Origin: Branchiostoma floridae | Taxonomy: Eukaryota > Chordata > Leptocardii > Amphioxiformes > Branchiostomatidae | Direction of reading: 5' to 3' | Length of the DNA: 64,000 nucleotides | Assembly (NCBI RefSeq): GCF_000003815.2 | Contig: NC_049995.1 | Location: forward strand, 14,362,496-14,426,495 | In this document: one piece after another, positions 11,591-22,460 of the stretch | Numbering within the stretch: position 1 is the stretch's first letter | Layout: the number at the start of each line of letters is the position of its first letter | Notes under the pieces: generated by a model | What the model was told of the DNA's origin: nothing | What the model saw: only the letters and a program-made list of their open reading frames with translations | Database searches by the model: none | Made by a program: the position numbers and the translations under genes

Positions 11591-11981
11591 TTCTCACTCC
11601 ACTCAGCTTTATTGTTACCTTTTTGTGTGAAATATTTAGGTATTACTAGAATTCCCCGTTGTAGCAAAAAAAAAAAAATTAATGACGTCATAATGACATC
11701 ATACGTCATAATGATATAAATTTAAGGAATGAGCCCCCTTACTTTTAATGGTCTGTAAACATTCACTCTTCGAATATTTAGCTATACAAGCTAGAAATAG
11801 ACGGGTATGCATAAAATGACTTTTATGGCCATAAGACCAAAGGTCTGTGAAATGTAAAACATACAATAAAATGCCAGTTATCAAAGTACACACGTAAAGA
11901 AAATAGTCTTTGGCATTTCATGTATATATTTCTCCGTAAAACCATATATTTCTATCTTTAGTTTCCACAAACAATTAATCC
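11591..11981. other. Intergenic sequence
   Basis: Contains a 13-A run near 11667 and a TGACGTCATAATGACATCAT stretch (about 11683-11702) with overlapping CRE-like TGACGTCA. No gene recognised. Confidence 0.4.
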
Positions 11982-11983
11982 GG

Positions 11984-12231
11984 CCGTGCCCCGGTTTGGA
12001 AATGTAACGTTAGCCTTAGGCCTAACTCCCATTTCTGAAACGTTGCCCGGCCGGGATGTTTGTGGAAATGAAAAAAAAAATGAAAGTGTTTACCAAGAAA
12101 TATACACAATTTATTATTCTCCTAACTCACTCTACGTTTTGTGTTTTTTTAATCATATCTTTCTTATCATATTTTCGTTTCCGAAAGCTGCCTGACCGGG
12201 CCCCTTTGTGGAAATGGGACCTAGGCCTTAC
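11984..12231. mobile_element. MITE, GGCCTAGGTCCCATTTCC type, about 215 bp plus a partial neighbour
   Basis: Terminal inverted repeats: TTAGGCCTAACTCCCATTTC (from 12016) against the reverse complement of GAAATGGGACCTAGGCCTTA (to 12230), followed inside by matching CCCGGCCGGGA and CCCGGTCAGGC. The preceding bases 11984-12020 match the right end of the related element at 20924-21130, so a second fragment abuts it. No transposase. Confidence 0.75.
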
Positions 12232-12257
12232 CAGTGCCATTTCCGTGCATTAATTAC

Positions 12258-12375
12258 ACAACACGTCTCAGTTGGCTAGGACACAAATCCTCTGGCATCT
12301 TGCCACGCCCAAGACTTGTTCAGACGACGCCAGTTCGATCTTCAGACGAGCCAAGAACCAGAGCATGACGGACCG
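12258..12375 (+). mobile_element. Candidate tRNA-derived SINE head
   Basis: TCTCAGTTGGCTAGG at 12266-12280 resembles a tRNA A box and AGTTCGATCTT at 12331-12341 a B box, about 50 bp apart. No cloverleaf can be closed, so it is not a functional tRNA. No tail or target duplication was seen. Confidence 0.45.
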
Positions 12376-12532
12376 TTAATTGAGGGACCCCGATGATCAA
12401 TATTTGTGTTTTATCGCTCAATCCCGGCTCTCTAACGAATGTACTATAATTTCATAGTCCCCGATCAAATTAGCATGCTGTAAAACTTCACAGAGGGGAT
12501 AGCAAATCAGGATGCAACTTTTGAACAATGGC

Positions 12533-12678
12533 CAAGTTTGTTACTCTCCAAACAGTGGTTGAATCGCGCATATATAGTAGTAGTCGGAAACATTACACGT
12601 AGGAAGAGCGCCCGTGTATTTTCCCGACTACTACTAATATCTGCGCGATTAAACCTCTGCTTGGAGAGTACAAGTTTG
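12533..12678. mobile_element. Foldback MITE of about 129 bp with 8-bp target duplication
   Basis: Left arm 12542-12587 begins TACTCTCCAAACAGTGGTTG; right arm 12624-12670 is its reverse complement with a few changes (ends CTCTGCTTGGAGAGTA). Arms are about 46 bp and separated by only 36 bp. CAAGTTTG flanks both sides (12533-12540 and 12671-12678), an 8-bp target site duplication as made by hAT-type transposases. One extra T lies on the left. Confidence 0.9.
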
Positions 12679-12813
12679 CATTAAATAGCTTGTAAATGAT
12701 GGTGAAAATGCTGGTAAAAGATTACTGTTGAATTGCAATATAAATCAGTTGTTAAAACGTTTGTATTGCTGGTATATGACTAGAATGACCCACGTTGCAC
12801 AAGGACACGGGAC

Positions 12814-13246
12814 TGTAGTGGTGCGTACCTAAACTCATATTCAGGTGCAGGTGCGGATTCAGGTCCAGCAGTTCAGGTTCAGGTCCGGACTTTAAGTCAA
12901 CCCATTATTGTATATTATGTGCGCTAGAAAGTTTTATTTTTTTTGAAGAGGAGAGGGGATGGTGCATATAAAATTGCATGTTAGCATGAATTGAAATGCA
13001 ATGGGAAAAATAGATGCAAATTATATACAGCGAGTAGACATGAAATTTTTTTTTGTCTTTTTCCAGTGCAAATTTTACTGTCTATGGAAGATTTTAGATG
13101 CTTTAGAACAAAAAAAGGAATATAACTGACAGATTGCTTTTTGCAAGTCCGGACTTTTCTCCGGACATTAAGTTTTTTTTTTGGACTTGGACCTAAACAT
13201 TTTTAGGTCCAATTCCAAGTCCGGGTTTTAGGTACGCACCACTACA
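12814..13246. mobile_element. MITE/foldback of about 430 bp with TAGTGGTGCGTACCTAAA ends
   Basis: TAGTGGTGCGTACCTAAA at the left end is repeated inverted at the right end (TTTAGGTACGCACCACTA). Subterminal CAGGTCC/GGACCTG motifs are scattered in opposite orientations (left: several CAGGTYC units; right: GGACTTGGACCT). Flanks ACGGGACT and ACGGGAGT could be an 8-bp target duplication with one mismatch. Non-autonomous; hAT-like by inference. Confidence 0.8.
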
Positions 13247-14082
13247 CGGGAGTATAGGGGATCGTTACACATCGTTACAGATTCACCAGTTGAGGGCAGG
13301 AAGTCAGAGTATATAAATTTTGAATACTCGCCAAGTTTGGGAATGTTTTAAACCGTTGGCAATTTGTAATAGCATGCATACGTGGGGAGACCAACGTTAC
13401 ATACGAACACAGGATTATAGGAAATCGTTATATGTTATGTAGCTTCACCAGTGGGGGTGGGGGGGGGGCAAGGAGTCAGGGTATAACTTTCGTATTGTGA
13501 CCAAAGTTCAGTATATGTTTTTGAACATTGTCGATTTAAAGCAGCATGCATACACGACGGAGCAATCGTTAAATACAAGAACATGGCGAGAATGCATCTC
13601 AAATGTTTAAGGGATAGACTATAACGTTTGAATTGTGGTCAGGTTTGGGTAGTTCAGCACATATGTAAAGTATTTCAGATTTGTAATAGCACACATACGT
13701 GGTGCGACAATCATTACGTATATCAATACGGCAATAAGAGAAACGTGTACATGTTTTAAACTGACCAGTACAGGCTATTCAGAATACAATCGTTGAGTAG
13801 TGGACTCGAAACTTTTGCATGAATACTTGAAGCGAGAAGAAAAAAACAGCAATACAAACATATGAGAATAAAGAACTCTTCAACATTACACGTTCTATAT
13901 TCATAAGTTGGGGCAATTCAGATTAAAAGAAATAGAATACTTACTTTCTTAATAATAATGACGATGTTTACCCAAATTAACACATTTTTCATAGATAACT
14001 TTGTTAGCTTCGTGTGTGTAATTGCATTTTGGACAGAAGCCAGAAAAATGATATATCCTCTTATCTCTAGCTCTGTCCTATC
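13247..14082. other. Intergenic sequence with weak repetition
   Basis: Three loosely related blocks around 13260, 13400 and 13530 share GGGATCGTTACA..TTCACCAG, GCAAGGAGTCAGGGTATA and TGCATACRYGG-like phrases, about 140-160 bp apart: a decayed tandem array. No gene. Confidence 0.4.
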
Positions 14083-14274
14083 TACTCTCCAAGACAAGAC
14101 GATTTACAAGTCGTTTTTATCGGGCTTTTTATTTTTTTTTAGTTTATCTTGCTGTATCAAAACCTGGCTGGCGTACTTCAAGAAAAATGACAAAATAGAA
14201 AGCCGATAAAAAACCCACAAAAAAACGTTAAAAAACAGCCGGAGCCTAACCTCTGCTTGGAGAGTAGTCCTGTT
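14075..14274. mobile_element. Second MITE of the TACTCTCCAAGCAGAGGTT family
   Basis: Starts TACTCTCC at 14083 and ends AACCTCTGCTTGGAGAGTA at 14266. The right end matches the 12542-12670 element; the left end is intact for about 11 bp and then diverges. Interior has an AAAAAGCC/GGCTTTTT-type mirror. Flanks GTCCTATC and GTCCTGTT match at 6 of 8 positions, a decayed 8-bp duplication. The 83-codon frame at 13958-14209 overlaps it and is not supported. Confidence 0.75.
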
Positions 14275-14464
14275 CTGCTCATTGAATTATGACGAATTTG
14301 AAAAAAATCCCTGTCCTGAACATTCACTTGTCTTAAGCAACCAATGTTTCTCAGTCCTTTAGGTTATTCATTATCATCCAGATTCGACTGTAGTTTATAA
14401 ACATGTAGTAGCAATCTTATACACTCTCATTGCAATAAGAATAAATTCCATATATACATTAGAT

Positions 14465-14539
14465 GCATCAGTATCGGGCAAAATGAGAGCATCAGTATTG
14501 GGCAAAAAGAGAGCATCAGTATTGGGCAAAAAGAGAGCA
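14465..14539. repeat. Minisatellite, 24-bp unit, three copies
   Basis: GCATCAGTATYGGGCAAAAW followed by GAGA, starting at 14465, 14489 and 14513. The last two copies are identical. Confidence 0.95.
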
Positions 14540-14985
14540 CAACTTTTAAACCATTATCATGTTACGTTTAACCATAATGTTCATTATGGTTGAACAAAGT
14601 ATTGAAGATTTGAAGATTTGCGATAACATGACAAGACCAAAATGAACGGACTGGAACCATGTAGCAGCCCTAACTTAATGTATGTTGTACTATGTATGTA
14701 AAATTGTGTATATATATCATAAAATATATAAGAATCATTAGGACTTTAAACGATGTAGACTGTGTATACTTTTTATGACCCTTATCTCATCCCTGATGGC
14801 CTCAATGAAAAGTGGCATGCAGGCCGATTTGAGCTTTCATGAATAAACAAAGGTTCAAATGCACATTAGGTACAAACATCACATACACGCACAAGACAAT
14901 GAGAATACATTCCACGTCCAAGAGCCATCAGTAAGGAGCTAAAAACCACTGAGTGACCTGGATCATGGATTACCCTCCTAATTCA
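14540..14985. other. Intergenic sequence
   Basis: Contains the short inverted repeat AACCATAATG TTC CATTATGGTT near 14570-14592. No gene recognised. Confidence 0.4.
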
Positions 14986-16605
14986 CAGTAGTTTCGCCAA
15001 AGATAGCCTAGGAAATGGTGGGGACGAATTAGATGTAGACTGTTGCTCACGTATGTTTTCTCTCTCAGTCCAAAAGTCATCAGCAGGGAGCTTACACGGA
15101 GAGACCTGGAGTAACGCTAGTCCGTGGGGTAACCTAAATTGATTCTTAAAAGAATGGGTATTTAGAGATTTCAGGTCAACTACATGGGTTTCAATGTCAG
15201 CATTTGCAAGATATTGCCATGTGAAACTATCTTCCATCGACTTAACGTTTCTCAAATACCATATTTTACATACAACAGATATATGTTACCCTAGGATAAA
15301 GATAAACTAACGTTACAGCCCTTAATCAGAGGAGTATCGCCAGTGGTAGGTTAGGAAATGGTGGAGACGAATTAGACTGTAGCTCACGTATGTGCCCTCT
15401 GGGAGGTAGTTCGTCTAAGGCCATGACGTCATAGTGAGCATTGTCCACCCTCCTGGCATCACTTTGATCGTACTGAAGCCCGTTGGCGGTAGTTTGTCTC
15501 TCGTATCTGCCCTTAGGTTGCCTCTGCAACAGATCTAATCAAGACTGTGGGTACGTACTAACATAGTTTAGGGGCGGATAACGTGTTGCATCTGTAGACA
15601 AAATACGACACAATTTCCGTTTGTGAAATATATTAAATGTTTCTTTCTTGAAAGGCAACGGTGCCTTCTTTGCTGATGTGTGAACCACTAGCATGTTGTG
15701 TGCGTGCTGGAATCAAGAACTAAAAGTGGGATTACAGTACAGTACTAGTATGAACGTACTGTAGTTTCGGGTCAAGATCTTACATGTACATCATCAATTA
15801 TCCACCCTTCTGGTGTCAGTTTGATCCTCCTACGGCCCGTAGGTGCTAGTCTGTCTTCCGTTACTTCCCTTAGGAAGCCTCTAGAACAGATCTAATCAAG
15901 ACTGTGGGTACGCCATACCACAGTTTAGGGACGCATAGTGTGTAGAAAAAATATGACACAATTTCTGTTTGTGAAATAGTTTTTTTGTTCTTTCTTGAAA
16001 AGCAACGGTGCCAATTAGAGTTGAATAACGTGTAGAAGAAAAATACGACACAATTTCCGTTTGTGAAATAAATGTTTTTCTTTCTTGAAAAGCAACGGTT
16101 TTTATATAATCTCTTTCGGTCAATATTGACCATGATGGTAAAATTTTAATCTACATCAGCCATACAGCGTCGACTGTGGCCTAACAGTCCCATACGAGAA
16201 TGACAGTCTCTGCCACATAGGACACATCATCTGTAGACTAACTCAGGTCTCTTGCAGAGTTATACTCAACGGTGCCTTCTTTGTTAATGTTTGAATCAGC
16301 GGTGCCCTCTTTGTTAATGTGTGAATCACTAGCATGCTCTGTGCGTGTTGTAATCAATAAATAAAAGTGTGATAACAGTACAGTACTAGTATGAACGTAC
16401 AGTAGTTTTGAGTCAAGACCTTACATGTACATCATGAAGTGCCCATTCTCGCATGGGATGATTATTTTGCTATATTCAATTTTGGAACAGTCCATTTTTG
16501 CATACGGATGAGAGTGGAGTGAAAATTGCTGAATTTGCTCATAAGCACATACCGGCCTTCAAGTTTGTCTTCGGCTACTGCCCTGGGGCCTGTCCTTAGG
16601 TAGCC
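14986..16605. repeat. Diverged tandem units, period about 330-360 bp
   Basis: AGGAAATGGTGGRGACGAATTAGA occurs in shortened form at about 15010 and 15353. CAGATCTAATCAAGACTGTG occurs at about 15530 and 15887, with a diverged copy near 16615. TACGACACAATTTCCGTTTG recurs at about 15606, 15953 and 16045, and CAGTACAGTACTAGTATGAA at 15734 and 16375. The tail at 16440-16560 belongs to the family seen at 1220-1995. Confidence 0.75.
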
Positions 16606-17558
16606 TCTGGCACACAACTAATCAAGGTTGATGGCAAGCTTGGGTAACTTTCAAAATGAAACTACGGTAAGGAATAGTCTTCTTTCTCCTCTTAGCACTC
16701 AGCTCTAATGAATAGGAGTACGCGGGAGTTAAACACACATCGCTACCAGCAGACCAACCCCTGCTGTAGTGGCTTGCACATATGTGTGGCCCAAGGGCTA
16801 CAGAAGTGGAGATGGGCGCCACAACTAAGCATCTGTTACAGATGTGCGGGCAAATAAGATCTATTATTAGTGGAAAGTACCAGGGTCCTCTCTGATCAAA
16901 TACGGCGCGGATGTGTCTGACTATCGGCCATCATGAGTCCCTGGGTGGCCATCAACCACTGCCAGATTCAAAATTGATGCTGCCGGGAAAATGGAGAATA
17001 CACCAGATTCTGGTCTTCAGCAGCTTCAGACGGATCGTTTCCGTTAAGGGTATGAAAAAGTGATCTGTAGAGATTGCCTTGTTGATATATCAGAGATACA
17101 GTCAAACATGTCTGTCGTACTACCAACACTCATGGGACTTTTAGAAAATGGTCATATACGGTAGGCATTTGGCTATCAATAGACAGCATCAGATGCAAAT
17201 GGCTGGGGAAAGATTATGAGTCTAAAGGGCCGCCATTATGCAGGAATGTGATCAATTGAACAACTAAATCTTTTTACAGGCTGACCACTTAAAAGTCTTA
17301 GAAATGCATCACTGTGGACACGTGGTCACTAAAGACAGTATCCTTAATGTTTGGCCCTATGGGAAGAATAATCCAAATGATCACCAAAACTGGCCACAAC
17401 GGCGGGTTCTTAATATGCAGGGGTGATAATTCGTACAGCCAAGTCTGTCTATATAGAAATCGCCCTGGAGAGTTATAAAGACTATCGCAGTAGACAGGCG
17501 GCCGCTAGAGACATGACTGTTAATGACTGGATCTTTGCAGAAAGCATGCACAACGGCC
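16606..17558. other. Intergenic sequence, nothing recognised
   Basis: No coding or structural signal that I can support. Confidence 0.45.
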
Positions 17559-17579
17559 AGGTTTTCCCTACTTAGAGCT

Positions 17580-17945
17580 GGTCACAAGTACAGGTTTGAT
17601 GATAAACCAAGCACCCCACCACCCCCGCCTCCTTCAGTTTCCCTACACCTCCTTTCAAACATGATGTTGGCAATCTGTAACAAATCCTTCCATCATCTTT
17701 GCCAGTAACCCCAAATAAAGTATGCCTCACACACAATTTCACGATTGGGTTAAAGTGTCTACAGTGGCAAGATTGACCATATGTAGAGTTGTTCGCTGGT
17801 CACTAGCACAATGATACCACATAGCCACACAAACCACCCACCCCCCGCCTTGAGTCCGCCTTCACCTACAATCTGTAACATATCCCTTCATCTTTGCCAG
17901 TAACCCCAAAGAAAATATGCCACGCACACAATTTCACGTGAAGTT
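17580..17945. repeat. Direct duplication, unit about 210-230 bp
   Basis: CACCCCACCACCCCCGCCTC-like C-rich sequence, then AATCTGTAACA, ATCTTTGCCAGTAACCCCAA and CACACAATTTCACG, occur twice (from about 17610 and 17835). The C-rich part would form a G-rich minus strand. Confidence 0.8.
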
Positions 17946-18389
17946 ATTACAAATTAATCTTTTCTCACACTTGCGCGGGTAACGCATTTGAACCCGGCAC
18001 TGTTCTGTGATTAGAACAATCCGTCACCTGCTGATGGAGCGACCTTTGACCTTTTGGCAGCCGCCATGATGGTTTCGAATCGATCGGATTCGGTGATTAC
18101 GAAAACAGGGTGCGAACGACGCATCGGCGGCGACTATTCATTAAAGCAGACCATTATGTCCATTCATTACGGCTATTGGATTGAAGAAAAAGGCGTTCGT
18201 AAGTGAGATGATTAGAATTGTGTTGGTGCAGACTCTTTGGGACCGTAAACACGAGAGCAATAAATAGGAAGACTGTTACTCGTCAATTGTTTCCAACACG
18301 TTACACCTGTTTCAATCTAACATCATTTGGGGCCGAATACACGCTAATAAGTTGATTGCATGTAACGTTGTATGATGATTTTAATGTAT
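17946..18389. other. Intergenic sequence
   Basis: Moderately CpG-rich patch around 17985-18190 that includes a GCCGCCATGATGG stretch. No gene seen. Confidence 0.4.
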
Positions 18390-18496
18390 TTGTAGCGCAG
18401 TGATGCTGTACAGCAAGGCCGTAACCCAGCCTCTGGTTGCAAGTGTCTTGATTGTATTTTGAATAAACCATTTTGATTGATTGATTGATTGATTGA
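18390..18496 (+). mobile_element. Non-LTR retrotransposon 3' end with (TTGA)n tail
   Basis: TTGATTGTATTTTGAATAAA followed by CCATTTTGATTGATTGATTG: an AATAAA signal followed by a four-base tandem tail, the usual ending of several invertebrate LINE clades. No coding part upstream. Confidence 0.6.
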
Positions 18497-20150
18497 AGGC
18501 TTATCGTATCACTATCTATTCCGTTTTTCTATTTTCTTTGAAAATAACACAGATGTGTTTTTATATTTCATCAATGGCTATATCTATACTAATCTTATTA
18601 CTGTAGACAGCAACCTTTTGGGCCAATATGTGATGATTTATTGTGTTTGGCTACGCTGCACCAAATTTGTCCGATATGTATTTTTGCCTTTTCTGTATAA
18701 TTTCAAAATAGATGTACAATAGAGCGAAGCATTCTTATAAAGGGGGCTAGCAAACCTTAGGTATTTTTCGAGTTAATACAATGCACATTGCCAGGTATTG
18801 CTGAAATTTGACGGTGATTTAATACTTTGGGGCTTTACATTTGCCTTAGATCCTTTCGCTAGCATATAGCTATCGTTTAGTCTTTCGCTAACATGTCGCT
18901 ATTCTTTCTTGAGAGTTACAAATTTGCACCAGACTATCACCAACCCCTTATTACCTACCAATGGTCGAGTAATAGAATGCTTTCTATTTTCCGCCACCTA
19001 TTACAAATTGTCCCATGTCTGATACCAAAATTACATGTCCTACTCGTGATAACGCATTGCAGTATTTTCCACCACTCATGCGATAGTTTTGACCTATAGC
19101 ATTACAGATGACAAGTACAAATGTTGCAAAAAAAACAGCCGGTATCTCTAAGGACTATTCCAAGTTATGTACTTCAACAGGGGTGTTCCTTTAATGAATA
19201 AAACGCATGGAATATCCCAATATCTCAATGAAAGACAGTACAAGAGGTCGAAAGGTAAATGCGATTTACAAAGGAGGAGTTAAAAGGAAGAAACAATATG
19301 AAGGGGAAAGGAACAATGTCACCCCTCCGTAATTTGAAATGGAATGACCCAAAATGTTAATTCCTTCAGGGGCCTCAGAAGTGATAACATCTGCAACATG
19401 CTGTGAAGTCGGCTTTGATCTTGATCAATAATGAATGTTCTAAAAATAATCACACCCAAGGTTACAACTATTGGAAATAAAATTTTCTTCCTTATTGAGT
19501 TATCATATGGCATGGGTGGCAGCTTGTCTTACTTTGTGCATATTTTCTTTATCTATTTCTTTGCTTATATAATTAAACCTTTACATTAAAAGCGTAATGA
19601 TAGAGGGTTGATTGGATGAAAGGCATTATGATCAAATTAATTTCATTTGTTTGACGCCAAATTATAACGTTTGATGTAATTAATTGATCATTCCTGGAAA
19701 ATGTAATTTCTTAATAGATTACTTCATGTTGTGACTGCACGAGGTGTTTATGTTATATTTTTAAATAAATATATGTTCTAATTCCTTGCTCGTATCTTGA
19801 CTAATTCTATTATATAGCAGAAGTGAATTAATCGTTAGCGATTATTGGCTGTGCTTGAATTTCGCAAGCGTTAAAACTAATTTTATATAAAATACTAATA
19901 TTTGGTTAGAATATTCTCCTAGAATATGATATGATTGGATCTGCCTACAGGAGGAACAGTGTTAAGATTGTTTTAGTAAGCAAACAAAAATAAACACATA
20001 TGGAAAAATTAGAACAACTTGTATTGGCGCCGCTAGCGAACAAGAACGAAAATTCAACTAACAAAGATGAATCAATACACAAACTAGCAGATATATTGTA
20101 TGCAATTATAACATTGACAAGCAAGCGTAAAAGGCGTAAAGAGCGGTTTT
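18497..20150. other. AT-rich intergenic sequence
   Basis: Open frames of up to 77 codons lack any recognisable features. No repeats stand out. Confidence 0.45.
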
Positions 20151-20592
20151 TAACGTTTTGACAAGGTGGAATTTGTTTTGGACCCCCTCCAAAACATCTT
20201 AACCCTAACCATAACCCTCCACCTCGGCACCGCTGCCACAAAGATTAATAAATACATTAACTGGCAAATAAATGTATACAATCAACAATCAAGGATCAAG
20301 CGTAGAGAGCGTTGATTTTACATCGTTAACAAGGTGATATTTGTTTTGGACGCCTTCCAAAGAACCGTTATAACCTTCCTACAATCTCGGTATCCGCTGC
20401 CCTTCGGAGATGTCCCTCGACAAAAAAGGCATCGATCTGACGAGTCACCAAACCCCGGCAGAAATCATTCCATTGATTAGGCGCCAACCTTTTCGATAAT
20501 CGCGTTATGAACTGGTCCTGATGTGGCGTAAGCTAAGACGGTCTCCAGGCAGATTTACCAGTGGTATAAGATAGTATCGAAGCTGGCTAATA

Positions 20593-20820
20593 CCCCTGTC
20601 ACATTTGGCGAAAATCGATCGGACGACTATTATACGACGATCGCCCGAGCCTCGCTTATGATGATAGCTTTATTGCACAACAATTGTGCAAGGTAAAAAG
20701 TATGACTCATATGTGACAGGGACAGTTTTCAGGTGAAAAATACACGCAACCCTCTGTCGATCTTAAATATGGCCGATCTTCCATCGATACGCCCGAAGAT
20801 CGTGAATAATGTGACAGGCT
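20593..20820. mobile_element. MITE with CCTGTCACATT ends, carrying a nested retroelement tail
   Basis: Left end CCCCTGTCACATTTGGCG (from about 20593); right end AATAATGTGACAGG (to about 20818), with subterminal GATCG-rich sequence on both sides (AAATCGATCGG and CGAAGATCGTG). Inside, 20661-20705 is a minus-strand GCAATAAAG tail, and a second ATGTGACAGGG (20711-20721) suggests two overlapping elements. Confidence 0.6.
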
Positions 20821-20822
20821 AT

Positions 20823-20858
20823 AAGGAGTGCGGCTGGCCAAAGGCCGGCTTCACTCCT
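20823..20858. repeat. Strong hairpin
   Basis: AGGAGTGCGGCTGGCC, an AAA loop, then GGCCGGCTTCACTCCT: about 14 of 16 positions pair, GC-rich. The right half recurs at about 21263-21280 without the left half. Confidence 0.8.
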
Positions 20859-20923
20859 CTGGCAGCTTTGATAGTATCTTATGCTACCGAAGGATCTGCT
20901 TGGAGATTTGTTTTACGTCGTTA

Positions 20924-21130
20924 CGGCTTAGGTCACATTTCAAAACCGGGGCCAGGCCGGGATGTTTTAAGAAGCGAAAAATTAAAATCTATTCCTAGAA
21001 ATATACACACATCGTGCCCAAGAATTTCATTTTAACATTTTGTGTATTTTAACGTCTTTTATATCATTCTTTTCGCTCCCGAGAGCTGCACGGACGGGCC
21101 TTGGTTCGGAAATGTGACCTAAGCCTAACA
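20924..21130. mobile_element. MITE, GCTTAGGTCACATTTC type, about 205 bp
   Basis: GCTTAGGTCACATTTC (20926) is exactly inverted as GAAATGTGACCTAAGC (to about 21124). Subterminal parts also mirror each other (ACCGGGGCCAGGCCGG versus CGGACGGGCCTTGGTT; AAGCGAAAA versus TTTTCGCTC). Related to the 11984-12231 element. Confidence 0.85.
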
Positions 21131-21282
21131 AGGTGATGTTTGTTTTGGACGCCTTCCAAAACCCCTTTATGACCCTCCTACAATCATCGATAATCGCGTT
21201 ATGAACTGGTCCCGATTGTCCGCATCTACAGGAGACGACCCTCCCCGCATAGCCAACAGCCGGCTTCACTCCTCTGGCAGAT

Positions 21283-22459
21283 TTGATACTATCTTATGCT
21301 ACCGTGAAACCAGCAATAACTGCATGTGCTCCGCTTAAATTCTATTGTGGCATCCAAAAGGAAATAAGATTGTTTCAAAAAATGAAAAAGAAAACTATTT
21401 CAGGTCTAGAACAGATAATTGCATTCGTGTCTTGTCGATGGCAAGAACTGGTTGATTATATCTTCCCTTAAACACATCAACTTACATGTAGATCACAATC
21501 ATCATTATGTATATCCCCGTTCAAACCCTGTTCTCCATGTAAAATTTATCAAATAGAGAGAAAAAATTATCGTGGCATCCAGGAGACGAGCCTCCAGCAC
21601 AGCCAACTCTGGAGGGGACTGTAAATGAATTAAGACCAGATAAAGAGGCCGAGGGGCGCGATAGGTGGAGGGGTGTGCGATGTGGCGGAAGCTGAGGGCG
21701 TTATCTTCAGGCAGATTTACCAGTGGCATATTAAAGATAGTATCAAAGCTGGCTAAAGGTGGTATCTCAATGCACTTGGGGCACTGGACATACAAATATA
21801 AACATTACACTAGATCATATGTTTTGTAGGAACAATACTAACTTTATTGCAAAACCACGTCCGAAAACCAATTGCTAACAAGCCAAACGTGGTACTAGTG
21901 TGCATACAATAGAATGATAACAAATATGAATCAAAACAAAACGGCAACTGCTCTTAATCTATATATATATTTCTACTTCTTCTATTTGTAATATGTAATG
22001 TGCTCCGTGGCATTTAATGGGTTGTGTATGCATGATGGTAGCAGTCTCTACCTGAGTGTCACACTTAGATTATATTATCATACGATGTCACGAAGAAAAA
22101 AAATGAAAATGAAAAAAAAAGCGATCTCAGGTTTGAAACAGGTAATTGCATTCATGTCTTGTCCATGGCAAGAACTGCGTACTGATATCTGCCCTAAACA
22201 CACCAACTTAGATCGCAATCACCCTTCTACACATCCCTGTTCAAACCCACCCAAACCCTGTTCTGCACGTATCTATAACCGCCGCGGGCAGATGGGTCGA
22301 TTCGCACATCCTGGTGATAATTCTGACTGCGAATCTCATGAATGTTTAATAGAAATGGCTTCCTTTCGTTCAAGACGCTCCGCAATACGCCGCTTTATTG
22401 ATCAAACAGCTCGTCACGCCTGGCTGATATTCGGCCATTCAGGCTCCAATAAGGAATAG
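21283..22459 (+). repeat. Two diverged copies of a segment of about 190 bp; upper copy holds a 153-codon frame
   Basis: Segments from about 21380-21540 and 22100-22275 share CAGGT..AGATAATTGCATTC, TGGCAAGAACTG, AAACACAYCAACTTA and CCCTGTTCAAACC, so both encode a similar short ISGL..IAF.SC.WQEL string. In the lower copy the frame stops after 62 codons, in the upper it runs to 153 (21998-22459). No domain is recognisable, and the frame ends exactly where the next tandem array starts. Treated as repeat-derived rather than a gene. Confidence 0.5.
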
Positions 22460-22460
22460 C

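Larger units (their letters stand above)
20160..21790. repeat. Nested repeat block with internally duplicated segments
   Basis: AAGGTGATRTTTGTTTTGGA plus CGCCTTCCAAA occurs at about 20330 and 21130 (diverged copy near 20162). TCGATAATCGCGTTATGAAC plus TGGTCC occurs at about 20493 and 21187. CAGGCAGATTTACCAGTGG occurs at about 20539 and 21708. The two MITEs listed below lie between these copies, so an older duplicated unit has been interrupted. Confidence 0.7.

Noticed and set aside
20198-20222. Telomere-like CCTAACC repeats
   Set aside because: Only about three imperfect units (AACCCTAACCATAACCCTCC); too short to be an interstitial telomere array.
21998-22459. 153-codon frame as a gene
   Set aside because: Partly repeated at 21380-21540 where it is broken, no domain, and it ends at the border of a tandem array.
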